Below are positions 33,990 to 43,046 of a DNA stretch of 53,375 nucleotides, piece by piece. The notes under the pieces were generated by a model. The model saw only the letters and a program-made list of their open reading frames with translations. It searched no databases and was not told the DNA's origin. The number at the start of each line of letters is the position of its first letter. Within the stretch, counting starts at the first letter, position 1. The position numbers were made by a program, and so were the translations under genes. Source of the stretch: Cladochytrium replicatum (taxonomy: Eukaryota; Chytridiomycota; Chytridiomycetes; Cladochytriales; Cladochytriaceae); assembly GCA_025526935.1 (NCBI GenBank), contig JAHLKD010000150.1:7501-60875 (forward strand), written 5' to 3'.

Positions 33990-34825
33990 ATGGTGAGTGC
34001 TGCTGGAGGACTGGACGAAGGGGTGATGAATGGATGCATGATGACCGGAACGAATGTGGAGACGATATGAACATATGTTTGGATGGATGAACGTGCTTCG
34101 ATCGGAGTGTCAGATGGCGAGATGGATGGATGGAAGTCGTCAACCAGATGGGGGAATGATCCAGAACGATTCGAATGTGGAGGCTAATGTTGAGAGCTGT
34201 TTATCGATACGCCCATGCGCATACGTAGAGCTGTTTTGGTTTTCCCACCAGAAGAACACCAGTTTTAAATTATCGACTCCTTTCCCTCTCAGGCCCCCAA
34301 AGCAGCAAAGGCAGCGCCCAAGCCCTCCAGCTCTGGTGGTGGAAAGAACAAGAAGAAGAAGTGGTCGAAGGGAAAGGTTAAGGACAAGGCCAACAACGCC
34401 GTTGTCTTTGACAAGACTACCTACGAGAAGCTCCTCAAGGAGGCACCCACCTACAAACTCATCACCCCATCTGTGCTTGTCGACCGTCTCCGCATCAACG
34501 GCTCGCTCGCTCGCGTGGCCATTCGTGACCTTGAGGCGAAGGGCTTGATCCGTCGCGTCTCCAAGCACAACTCACAGGTACATGCACTCTACTCGCAATT
34601 ACACCTTGAATATTTATTTAATACTTAACTGAATAAGCTCATCTACACGAGAGCAACCAAGGTTGAAGAAGTCGGTGGGGACGACGCTCCAAGGGCTGCG
34701 GGAAAGAAGGGCAAGCAGCAGCAACAAAAGAAGGACGCATACGACACCGTACGTGGTGAAACTGTTTTTGGATTGATCGCTGCTGATCTTTTTCTTGGTA
34801 GCCCACCACTGACTCGGAAGATTAA
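33990..34825 (+). CDS. RPS25: 40S ribosomal protein S25
   Basis: Small-subunit ribosomal protein of the 40S head. Four exons: 33990-33992 (the ATG alone), 34293-34577, 34638-34748 and 34802-34825; 423 nt, 140 aa. The Lys-rich N-terminus ([18 protein letters not shown]) and the core motifs [19 protein letters not shown] and [18 protein letters not shown] are diagnostic. The C-terminal tail ([17 protein letters not shown]) is longer than in yeast. The 300-nt first intron directly after the start codon is typical of ribosomal protein genes and is several times longer than other introns here; it may hold transcriptional enhancer signals. Confidence 0.97.
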
Positions 34826-35037
34826 ATTAGTCGCCAGGGTCAAACGGGATCAGGATCATGTTGTGGCTGTCCATGGCTCATTGTGCTGCATGGTTGCCTG
34901 TGCCGTCTTTGTGTTAATATTACAACTAGTTGCACATTCCGTATAGGTTTTGTCCTTCCACGTCATTCATGAACAGTGTTAGGAAAATTCTTGCTTCCGC
35001 TTTACACAGATACAATTACAGGCAAACTGATATCCAG

Positions 35038-35140
35038 GTGATGGCGAACATAGGCATATTTGAGAAATTATATCAGGTGTTATCAAGCAGAGAGCAAATT
35101 AGCATACTGGCGATGGCGAACACCGACACATTCGAGAGGT
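35038..35140 (+). repeat. Imperfect direct repeat downstream of RPS25
   Basis: GATGGCGAACATAGGCATAT at 35,040 and GATGGCGAACACCGACACAT at 35,112 repeat with a 72-bp period. Origin unknown. The rest of 34,826-35,197 holds only the RPS25 3' region. Confidence 0.5.
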
Positions 35141-35197
35141 AATGTCGGGAATAGTCCGTGTTATGGTCTACTTACATCCGTTTCATTATACCTCAAA

Positions 35198-35279
35198 CGT
35201 CACCTGCAGGATTCGAACCTGCGCGGGCAGAACCCAACGCCTTAGCAGGGCGCCGCCTTAACCACTCGGCCAAAGTGAC
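35198..35279 (-). tRNA. tRNA-Ser (anticodon GCT)
   Basis: 82 nt on the minus strand with no intron. The acceptor stem GTCACTT pairs with AGGTGAC (one G-U); discriminator G at 35198. The D arm holds the A box (TGGCCGAGTGG), the anticodon stem CGCC/GGCG encloses loop CTGCTAA with anticodon GCT (reads AGC/AGU), there is a long variable arm (GGG/CCC stem) as expected for serine, and the T arm GCAGGTTCGAATCCTGC holds the B box. CCA is not encoded. Confidence 0.95.
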
Positions 35280-35309
35280 ACTGAAACACCACGACGCTAG
35301 CTTTGTTGT

Positions 35310-36588
35310 TTTCTCTCTTCTCTGCCATGATCATTTGCACCTCACCTCCGGTTATCCATCGCAACTGTGAGCCTTGTACCCCTGCTGCCCTTCTTTTCAC
35401 CTCTGCTCCTCTCTCCCTTAGCTCTCCATTGACCCTCTCACCTGCTTCTCTTCTGAGCAGTCTGCTGACTAGCAGGGGCTACTCCTCTGCTCATCCCTTA
35501 TCTCTCTCACTTGCCTCTGCTCTGCCTTCTGACTTTGCAAGTTCCCTGACCTTCCTAAAGTGCTCTGCACTTCTATTGCGCTCCCTTTCTGCTCTCTCCC
35601 CTGCTACCCTCAACCCTGATCTGCTTCCAACTCTCCCTGCTTCTCCTCCACATTTACACGTCGCTGCCACCTGTGCCCTTGGTGCCACCAACACTGCCAC
35701 CAGCACTGCCCCTGGTGCCACCCACACTGCCACCACCACTCTTGACAGTTCAGCCACCTGCTCAGCCCCATCTCCAGCCTCATCACCTGCCACCAATGAT
35801 TCCATGAATGAGCTTACTTGTTCGCACTTCCTCTTGGACGACCTGCCGACCTCGCATAGAAGCTTCAAATTTGTCAAAGAATGTGCCGAATCCTTCACTA
35901 CTCTCCGATTTTCTGGTTTTACTCGTCGCCCAATCAGGGACCTTCGTGTGTTGCTTCGCAAAGATCTTCCGTATACCGCTTACCATGGCATCCGCTACAT
36001 CTCATTTCTCGGCTCTGATTCTGTTGAATTTCTTTGTCGTTCTTATGCTGCTGATCTGATCCGCAAACACATACCTGGTCGAGAAATCACTGATTTGGAT
36101 GTGTCCCCTCCTTCGTATTCTGACAGTTCCGACTCTCTGCAACGCTATGACTCTCTGCTCCATCGAAGTGCCAAGGCGATTGCTACTACGTCTGAGCCAG
36201 CTGTTGCATTGTTCTACCGCAATCTTGTTGATCCGTCTCATCTTTCTACGCTGTTGCATCTCGCTCGATTATATGCCCCTTCGATGACCTCAGCTTCTGA
36301 CCTTCGTTTGACCCAGTGATTTGCTGTTATATTCTTCACAATGTTGAGTGTTCTTTCTTTTCTTTATCCCTCACCTGTATTTGACACCTGAGCAGAGCCT
36401 GACGGGTAGTCACAGGAATGAGTTTTTAAGATCTCTGATTTCTATTTCGCTTTGCCCTCCGACTTGCGCGCTTCCCTATGTGCTGGTCCACGACCATCTT
36501 GTAAGGCACTTTGGGTGTTGTTTATTGTTATGCATTGTATGTGCAAATAAATAAATAATATTGTTCAAAAAAAAAAAAAAGAAAAAAA

Positions 36589-36589
<1 letters not shown>
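35310..36589 (+). mobile_element. ORF1-only non-LTR element, copy A (HAL1-like)
   Basis: About 1.28 kb with a single ORF (35327-36319), a 3' region containing CACCTGTATTTGACACC and CTGACGGGTAGTCACAGG, the tail TGCTGGTCCACGACCATC through ATGTGCAAATAAATAAAT, and a poly(A) at about 36,567-36,589. The tail is the same as that of the two-ORF LINE, but no endonuclease or reverse transcriptase is encoded. It is therefore non-autonomous and probably mobilised by the LINE. Copy B (43,047-44,320) is nearly identical, so activity was recent. The 5' boundary is inferred from where copies A and B stop matching. Confidence 0.85.
35327..36319 (+). CDS. ORF1 (gag-like) protein of the ORF1-only element, copy A
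   Basis: Intact 330-aa frame. The first 160 residues are Ser/Thr/Ala/Pro/Leu-rich and low-complexity. From about residue 165 a folded part begins: SHRSFKFVKECAESFTTLRF, then IRYISFLGSDSVEFLCRSY and AADLIRKHIPGREITDLDV. This aligns with the C-terminal domain of the LINE ORF1 (IRHISFIGRNTAEFICTSD, ADKLRKDIFPGDE), which is probably an RNA/nucleic-acid-binding or multimerising domain. The start at 35327 matches the start of copy B. Confidence 0.8.
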   Translation: MIICTSPPVIHRNCEPCTPAALLFTSAPLSLSSPLTLSPASLLSSLLTSRGYSSAHPLSLSLASALPSDFASSLTFLKCSALLLRSLSALSPATLNPDLLPTLPASPPHLHVAATCALGATNTATSTAPGATHTATTTLDSSATCSAPSPASSPATNDSMNELTCSHFLLDDLPTSHRSFKFVKECAESFTTLRFSGFTRRPIRDLRVLLRKDLPYTAYHGIRYISFLGSDSVEFLCRSYAADLIRKHIPGREITDLDVSPPSYSDSSDSLQRYDSLLHRSAKAIATTSEPAVALFYRNLVDPSHLSTLLHLARLYAPSMTSASDLRLTQ

Positions 36590-36649
<60 letters not shown>

Positions 36650-36704
36650 TCTCTCACTCTCTCTCTCACTCTCTCTCTCTCACTCTCTCTCTCCTCTCTC
36701 TCTC
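36590..36704 (+). repeat. CT dinucleotide microsatellite
   Basis: About 115 bp of almost pure CT with a few CA interruptions, directly between the poly(A) of ORF1-only copy A and the ORF1 start of LINE copy 2. It may be part of the LINE 5' leader or a microsatellite grown at the junction; copy 1 lacks it. Confidence 0.95.
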
Positions 36705-36712
36705 ACAAATCA

Positions 36713-38135
36713 ATGCCGCCTCCCAGCGCTCCGCCTGCGCAGCCGCCTGACGCGCCGCATGCCGCGCCGCCCGCCGCACCGCCCGCCGCACCCCTCTCAA
36801 AAATTTTCATCGCTTCTGGCCGTGCTCGCTCCCGTGCTCCCTCTGTGTCCCACCCTCGCGCCCCTCAGGAAAACATTCCTGACTCTCAGCCCAGCAACTT
36901 TGATGGAGAAAATTTTCTGTGGGCAGATGAAGTGAATTCTCCTCGCGAATCACGTGACTCACGATCACGTGACCAAGCGTCATCCACTTCAGAACCGCCT
37001 CGAATTAGAGGAAGATCCCCCGCAAGTGTCGTTGATGTTCACATGAATGATACAGTCGAAATGTCACTTACCCTTGCTGATGCTGATCCCAAAGGGAAAC
37101 GTCGAGCATCAAAATCACCCCCGACTCGCCGACCTGCCTCTCGTGCCAGGGTCGAGAAGAATGCCTCTGCAGCTGATCATGCTACCTCTCCCTTGCCTAC
37201 TCCTCGTGACCGATTCTTGGATGCTCTGCATATGCTGGCCCCTGCTCAAACTTCTGGATCTCATCCATTAGTGATGTCTGCTTTCACTCGTGCAATGCAA
37301 TTTCTCCCAGTATTGGAACCAGAGACTGAGGCTGCCTTCTTTGCTGCATTGACTATTGCTGTAGTTCCGTTGGTTGAAACTATCAGCTGCCCTCCTGCTG
37401 CTGTCTCTGCCCGTGCCTTCCTATGCTCAAGTTGCGAGTGCTAGCCGACCGCCACCTGCCCCTGCTACTCGCAATCCTGGGCCTTTCAGCACTGCAAAAT
37501 TTGCCTCTCGTGCATCAAATGCTATTGTTCGTATTGAAGCTGCCGAAGCAGATGCTCAACCCGCCCTTTATCGCTCAGTGGTTGCTGGAGTGGACCCCCT
37601 ATCTCGCAGATCACTACGGCCACCCAGATTGGTGATTGATTACCCGGCTGAGTCACCAATTTTGATCAATCCTCCTCAGCCTGTTCGTGATCGTGCTGCT
37701 GGTTTTGCTACTGTGAGGTTTAAGGAAATTAGTCGTCAGCCACTTAATCAGCTCCGCACTCTGATTAATCGAATTTCTGGAAACCCTCAATTTTCCCGTG
37801 ACATTCGTCATATTAGTTTTATTGGGCGTAACACTGCTGAGTTTATTTGTACTTCTGACTGTGCTGACAAGCTCCGCAAGGACATTTTTCCAGGTGATGA
37901 GGTGCCCGTTGATCTTTTTGACCCTGGGCAGCTTCGTTCTGGGTCTGTTCAATCACTTGAGCAACGTCAAGTTGCTGTAGCAAAGGCTGTTCACAAAAGA
38001 TTTGCTCACCTCTTGCGAATTACTCATGATCCTGCAGTTTTTCATTATCTTCGTTCTAATCTTCCTGCTGCAGACTTTGAAGCTACTGTTTCTTTAGCCC
38101 GTTCTTCGCGTTCTGAACCTACATCTCGCAATTAA
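36713..38135 (+). pseudogene. LINE copy 2 ORF1, one-base frameshift
   Basis: Starts MPPPSAPPAQPPDAPHAAPP, with a Pro/Ala-rich head, an Arg/Ser-rich section (RIRGRSPASVV, RRASKSPPTRRPASRARVEK) and the C-terminal IRHISFIGRNTAEFICTSD domain. One extra C near 37,411 (CTGCCCGTGCC against CTGCCGTGCC in copy 1) breaks the frame; the downstream half is open from 37,374 to 38,135. The stop overlaps the ORF2 start in TAATG. Confidence 0.82.
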
Positions 38136-41100
38136 TGTGGACTTTTCGTTCTGGAACCTTCAACTGTAGAGGTTTGCCTCTGGATTTTTCAGATTTACTT
38201 GCTTGGCTTGTTACTCATCAGCTTGATTTTTTAGTTTTAACAGAAACTCATCAGTTAACTTTAGACAGTGTTTCTTCTGAGTATTTGTTGTTTGATTCTC
38301 GTCCTCCACCAGACGCTCCTTTGGCATCTGGTGTTGCTCTTCTTATTAACCCACATCGTTGCAGTACTTATCAATTTAGGTTGATTGCATCAGTTCCTTC
38401 TGGGTTTGGTTTGTGGTTTAGGTTTCGTCAGGTCGTGATTGGTGGATTTTATTTTCCCCCACGTTGGACTGCGGAAGACTGTTTGGGTGCATTATCTGAT
38501 TTTCCTCAATTTGTTTCGAATTCGGATACACCAGTAGTTTTGATGGGTGACTTCAATTTTAGAACTCAGAGCACTGGTGATCATGTTACTAATGCCCGTG
38601 CCAGAGCACTTCTTCCTTTTTTTACAGCCCACTCACTTTCATTGGTTGTCCCAGCTTCTTCTTCAGCTCGTCGCCCAACTTTTCGTTCCCACTTAGGGAG
38701 TTCAATTATTGATTTGTTTTTTGCTTCTACTTATGTGACAGCTTCCTCTTATTTAGTGCATGATCAACCCCAGTCTATGGCTCCCCATCCTTCAGACCAT
38801 TTTGCAGTGACCTGTTCATTTTCTTTAGCTGGCCCAGATCCTCAGGCCACTGTGCCTCCTCCTCTACCTTCTTGGAATCTCCCATTGTTAAAGGATGAAG
38901 TTATTCGTAAGTCGCACAGAGAAACTGCTAAGATTCTGCTTCCTCCAACATCAGAGGCGCTAACAGCAGCATTGGAACCACTTCAGGTCCCTGTGGGGAC
39001 TTCTCTTTCTCGTGCAGTGGCCCAGGGAGCAATTGATTCCGCATTTCAAATTATAGTTGATTTTGTTGAGGCAACAGCAGTTCTGACATTGGGACCACCA
39101 ACACCTCGTCGTAGAGCACCAGCGACCACTCCTTTGCCCCCTGAGATTGCTTTGTTGCGTAGTAAGGCTCGTTCAGCATTCCGTGACTATTATTCCCTCT
39201 TTCACCACAATTCTTCTGACCCTCTTCTTCCTTTTCTAAGAACTCGCCAACGTGATAGTCACAAAGCATTCAAATCAGCTCTGAGATCACACAGGCGTAA
39301 GACAAAAGCAAATTTTTTTGATGACCCTAGTTCTTCATCAGTGCCTTCTCTTCTGAAACATGTGTCTCATGCTCGGCGCTGCGCTAACTTTCGTACTTCA
39401 GCTAATGGTTTAGATTTTGATCCTCAGTCTTTAGCCAAATATTCTGATCATTTTGCTAGTGTCTACAATGCTCAAGCTGCTGACCCAGTTTCACCTTCAA
39501 TTGTTCTGTGTGATTTTCAGCTGCCATTGGATGTTGAAGCTTTTGTTCTAGCTATTAGGGACTGCCCTTTGGAGTCTGCCCCGGGTCATGATCGTCTGCC
39601 TGCAGAACTTTATCGCCCTATTTCAGCTATTCTTGCTCCATTGTTCTTGCAACTTTCTCAGTCCATTTTTCGCAGTAGTCTTACACCCACTTCATGGAAT
39701 CTTGGGCTTTTGCACCCAGTTTGGAAGCAACGTGGTACGCTTGGTGATATTACTAATTATCGCCCCATTACTCTTTCGTGTGTTGCCCGAAAAATTTTTG
39801 AAGCGAGCTTTGTTGCCACATCTTTATTCTGCTATCACGTCTCAACGCCCACTTGATGCTGCCCAAGCGGGATTTCAGTCACACCGCTCGGGAATGGAAT
39901 GTGTTTTTGGTCTTCAGGCATGTATCTCCCGTGCGTCTAATGCCAAGGTTCCTTGGGTTGCTGGTTTTTTAGATATTCAAGCAGCTTATGACACCACAAA
40001 TCGTGCAATTCTTTGGGCTGAGCTTCTTTCTAGGGGAGTACCGTTGCCATTTGTTTTTGTTTTGAAGTCTCTGTTTGATTTTTGTTCTTCCAGAGTGGTT
40101 GTTGCAAATTGTTTTTCAGATGCTTTTGATTTGTTTAGAGGTTTGTTTCAAGGTTCTGTTCTCAGTCCACTTCTCTATATCACTTTTCTTGATCCTCTAC
40201 CTGGGCTCCTCCGACCATTTGCCCCACCTATAACACTCTTTCATCCTGCCAAACCACGATATAATTCTTTTTTATTTGCAGATGATTTGGCCTTGTTTGC
40301 AATTACTTTGGATGCTATGCAGGTTCTTCTCTCTGTTTGTGACCAGTTTGCCCAAGCTCGTGGTTTTTCTTTTGCTCCTTTGAAGTCTGTGATTCTCACA
40401 AAAATTCCTATTCCTGCTCATTCGCCTTTGCTTCTTCATGGTCAACCTCTGCCTGTCAAGCCTTCATTTCGTTATCTGGGTTGCTTTTTTGGAGATACTG
40501 GATTTGATGTTTCACTGACTATTTCCCATCGACTTGCCAAAGCGCGCGCAGCTTCTTTTGCTTTGCTTTCTTTTTCAAGGATGTTTGGTTCTCATTCTCT
40601 GGTTGTGGTTCGTCATTTGTTTTTGTCTTTTATTCGACCTACGCTTGAATTTGGTTTATATTTTATTCTTCCCTCTGTTGCTGTTTGCAAACCAGTTCGG
40701 ACTTTTATTCACCAATGTTTGTGTCGATTTCTTCGCCTTTCATTTTCCACTTCAATTGCTGGGGTTTTACTGTTTTTTAAGTTTCCTGACCTTCAGTTTC
40801 GGCTTCATATCTGCAGTTTCAGATGTTTCAACGTTGGCTGGATGATGATGCCCCTGATATGGTTCACTCTATGTTGTCATTCTTTCTTCACCAGGGAAAG
40901 CACTTTCGTTGTTCTCCTGTCCCTTTCAACAATCACTTCCTCTTCCCGGCTGCAAATGTTGTAGTTCCCAAACCTTCTGATGTTATCGCAAATCACTTTC
41001 ACCAAGTAGCCTCATCTGCCTATGGTTCTATAGCTGCTAGCTTTGCTCCCCTTGCATCTGCACACCCTCATGCGCTAGCAATTGCTCCTCCATGCTTCCC

Positions 41101-41446
41101 TATTTCGTCAATCTTGAGGCTTCTGCAGTATCGCCTTGGACGTTTGTTTTATCACCCCCGCAAGCAGTGTTGTCACTGCCGCACTGCAACTCTCTCTAGA
41201 TCTCATGTTTCAGAATGTTTGCGTCTTGACCTATTGTTGCCTCCTGTTCCTGTTCCTGTTTTACAACTTCCGCTTGACGTTGCAATTGATAGCCTTCGTC
41301 CACTTCGCATTGTCAACCCAGCGAATCTTGCACCGTGGTATCTAGTTTTTCGTTGTCTCCATAAGATTTGGCTTCACTGTATGGGTCTGCCATTAGAAGT
41401 TTCTCCTCCAGACTCCCTCTTTGGCCCTGCATTTGTGGATCTTTAA
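38135..41446 (+). pseudogene. LINE copy 2 ORF2 (APE endonuclease + reverse transcriptase + Cys/His finger), frameshifted
   Basis: Open for 573 codons from 38,135: endonuclease motifs FNCRG, LTETH, MGDFNF and SDHF, then reverse-transcriptase start HDRLPAELYRPIS and NYRPITLSCVARKIFE. One extra base near 39,802 ends the frame; the next frame (39,588-40,964) carries AQAGFQSHRSGMEC, AGFLDIQAAYDT, FQGSVLSPLLY and the catalytic FADDLALF. Another shift near 40,807 leads to the frame ending at 41,446 with a CX2C...HX3C finger (CCHCRTATLSRSHVSEC), common at LINE C-termini. Confidence 0.88.
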
Positions 41447-41690
41447 CGTTTTCTTTTCTCATTATTTATTACTCACCTGTTTTTTGGCACCTTAGCAGTA
41501 TCTGACGGGTAGCCACAGGTTTGAGTTTACATTCTGTTTTGCTTTGTTGCTTTTCCTTATGCTGCGCGCGCTTCCCTATGTGCTGGTCCATGACCATCTT
41601 GTAAGGCACTTTGGGTGTTGTTTTTTGTTATGCACTGTATGTGCAAAATAAATAATAATATTGTTAAAAATAAAAAAAAAAAAAAAAAAA

Positions 41691-41992
41691 CCTCATAGTG
41701 GCTCAGTCGGTACGAATGCGACTTTTCGAAGCTAAAACACCGCGGTTCGAATCCTATAGGGGACAGGATTCGAATTTCCTACGAAATATATCTCTCGCAA
41801 TATCGTGTCACGTGCAAGTACCACGCCACACCTCCTTCGATTCGCCATTGCCTTCGCTCCTCTTTCCTACGGCTCGCACGGCTCCCCAAGTACTGAAGAT
41901 TCCAAATCTTGGTTGAAGTACACGTGGGTGACATGTACTGATTAAGCATTGTCAATACATGTTATAACATTCAAAAAAAAAAAAAAAAAAAA
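41691..41992 (+). mobile_element. tRNA-derived SINE
   Basis: About 300 bp. The head has a perfect RNA polymerase III A box (TGGCTCAGTCGG, 41699-41710) and B box (GGTTCGAATCC, 41744-41754) spaced as in a tRNA, with a degenerate acceptor stem (CTCATAG / CTATAGG). An unrelated body of about 200 bp follows, then a poly(A) of about 20 (41,973-41,992). It lies exactly between the poly(A) of LINE copy 2 and truncated LINE copy 3. It does not share the LINE tail, apart from poly(A). Confidence 0.85.
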
Positions 41993-43046
41993 CCTTTTAT
42001 TTGTTTTTGTCTTTTATTCGACCTACGCTTGAATTTGGTTTATATTTTATTCTTCCCTCTGTTGCTGTTTGCAAACCAGTTCGGACTTTTATTCACCAAT
42101 GTTTGTGTCGATTTCTTCGCCTTTCATTTTCTACTTCAATTGCTGGGGTTTTACTGTTTTTTAAGTTTCCTGACCTTCAGTTTCGGCTTCAATATCTGCA
42201 GTTTCAGATGTTTCAACGTTGGCTGGATGATGATCCCCCTGATATGGTTCACTCTATGTTGTCATTCTTTCTTTACCAGGGAAAGCACTTTCGTTGTTCT
42301 CCTGCCCCTTTCAACAATCACTTCCTCTTCCCGGCTGCAAATGTTGTAGTTCCCAAACCTTCTGATGTTATCGCAAATCACTTTCACCAAGTAGCCTCAT
42401 CTGCCTATGGTTCTATAGCTGCTAGCTTTGCTCCCCTTGCATCTGCACACCCTCATGCGCTAGCAATTGCTCCTCCATGCTTCCCTATTTCGTCAATCTT
42501 GAGGCTTCTGCAGTATCGCCCCGCAAGCAGTGTTGTCACTGCCGCACTGCAACTCTCTCTAGATCTCATGTTTCAGAATGTCTGCGTCTTGACCTATTGT
42601 TGCCTCCTGTTCCTGTTCCTGTTTTACAACTTCCGCTTGACGTTGCAATTGATAGCCTTCGTCTACTTCGCATTGTCAACCCAGTGAATCTTGCACCGTG
42701 GTATCTAGTTTTTCGTTGTCTCCATAAGATTTGGCTTCACTGTATGGGTCTGCCATTAGAAGTTTCTCCTCCAGACTCCCTCTTTGGCCCTGCATTTGTG
42801 GATCTTTAACGGTTTCTTTTTTATTATTTATTACTCACCTGTTTTTTTGGCACCTTAGCAGTATCTGACGGGTAGCCACAGGTTTGAGTTTACATTCTCT
42901 GTTTTGCTTTGTTGCTTTTCCTTATGCTGCGCGCGCTTCCCTATGTGCTGGTCCATGACCATCTTGTAAGGCACTTTGGGTGTTGTTTTTTGTTATGCAT
43001 TGTATGTGCAAAATAAATAATAATATTGTTAAAAGAAAAAAAAAAA
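41993..43046 (+). mobile_element. LINE copy 3, 5'-truncated
   Basis: Matches copy 2 from about position 40,616 to the poly(A), almost base for base. It lacks the endonuclease and the reverse-transcriptase core and has a deletion of about 24 bp before the Cys/His finger (CAGTATCGCC joined to CCGCAAGCAG). The 3' UTR hairpin and tail are kept, ending in poly(A). Classic dead-on-arrival insertion. Confidence 0.92.

Larger units (their letters stand above)
36705..41690 (+). mobile_element. Non-LTR retrotransposon (LINE) copy 2, nearly full length
   Basis: About 5 kb: ORF1 (36,713-38,135), ORF2 (38,135-41,446), a 3' UTR with an ACCTGT...ACAGGT hairpin (41,475-41,520), a conserved tail with a small TGGTC-CAT-GACCA stem (41,584-41,596) and a poly(A) to 41,690. 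The endonuclease is APE-type and the reverse transcriptase keeps its FADD box. No RNase H domain is seen. Three one-base frame breaks (in ORF1 near 37,411; in ORF2 near 39,802 and in the C-terminal region near 40,807) show that this copy is also not autonomous. Confidence 0.92.

Noticed and set aside
33993-34292. Possible intronic box C/D snoRNA in RPS25 (a GTGATGA C-box-like motif near 34,021)
   Set aside because: No CTGA D box at a fitting distance and no terminal stem seen.
36590-36704. CT run as a possible CRISPR-like or satellite array
   Set aside because: It is a simple dinucleotide microsatellite with no spacer structure.
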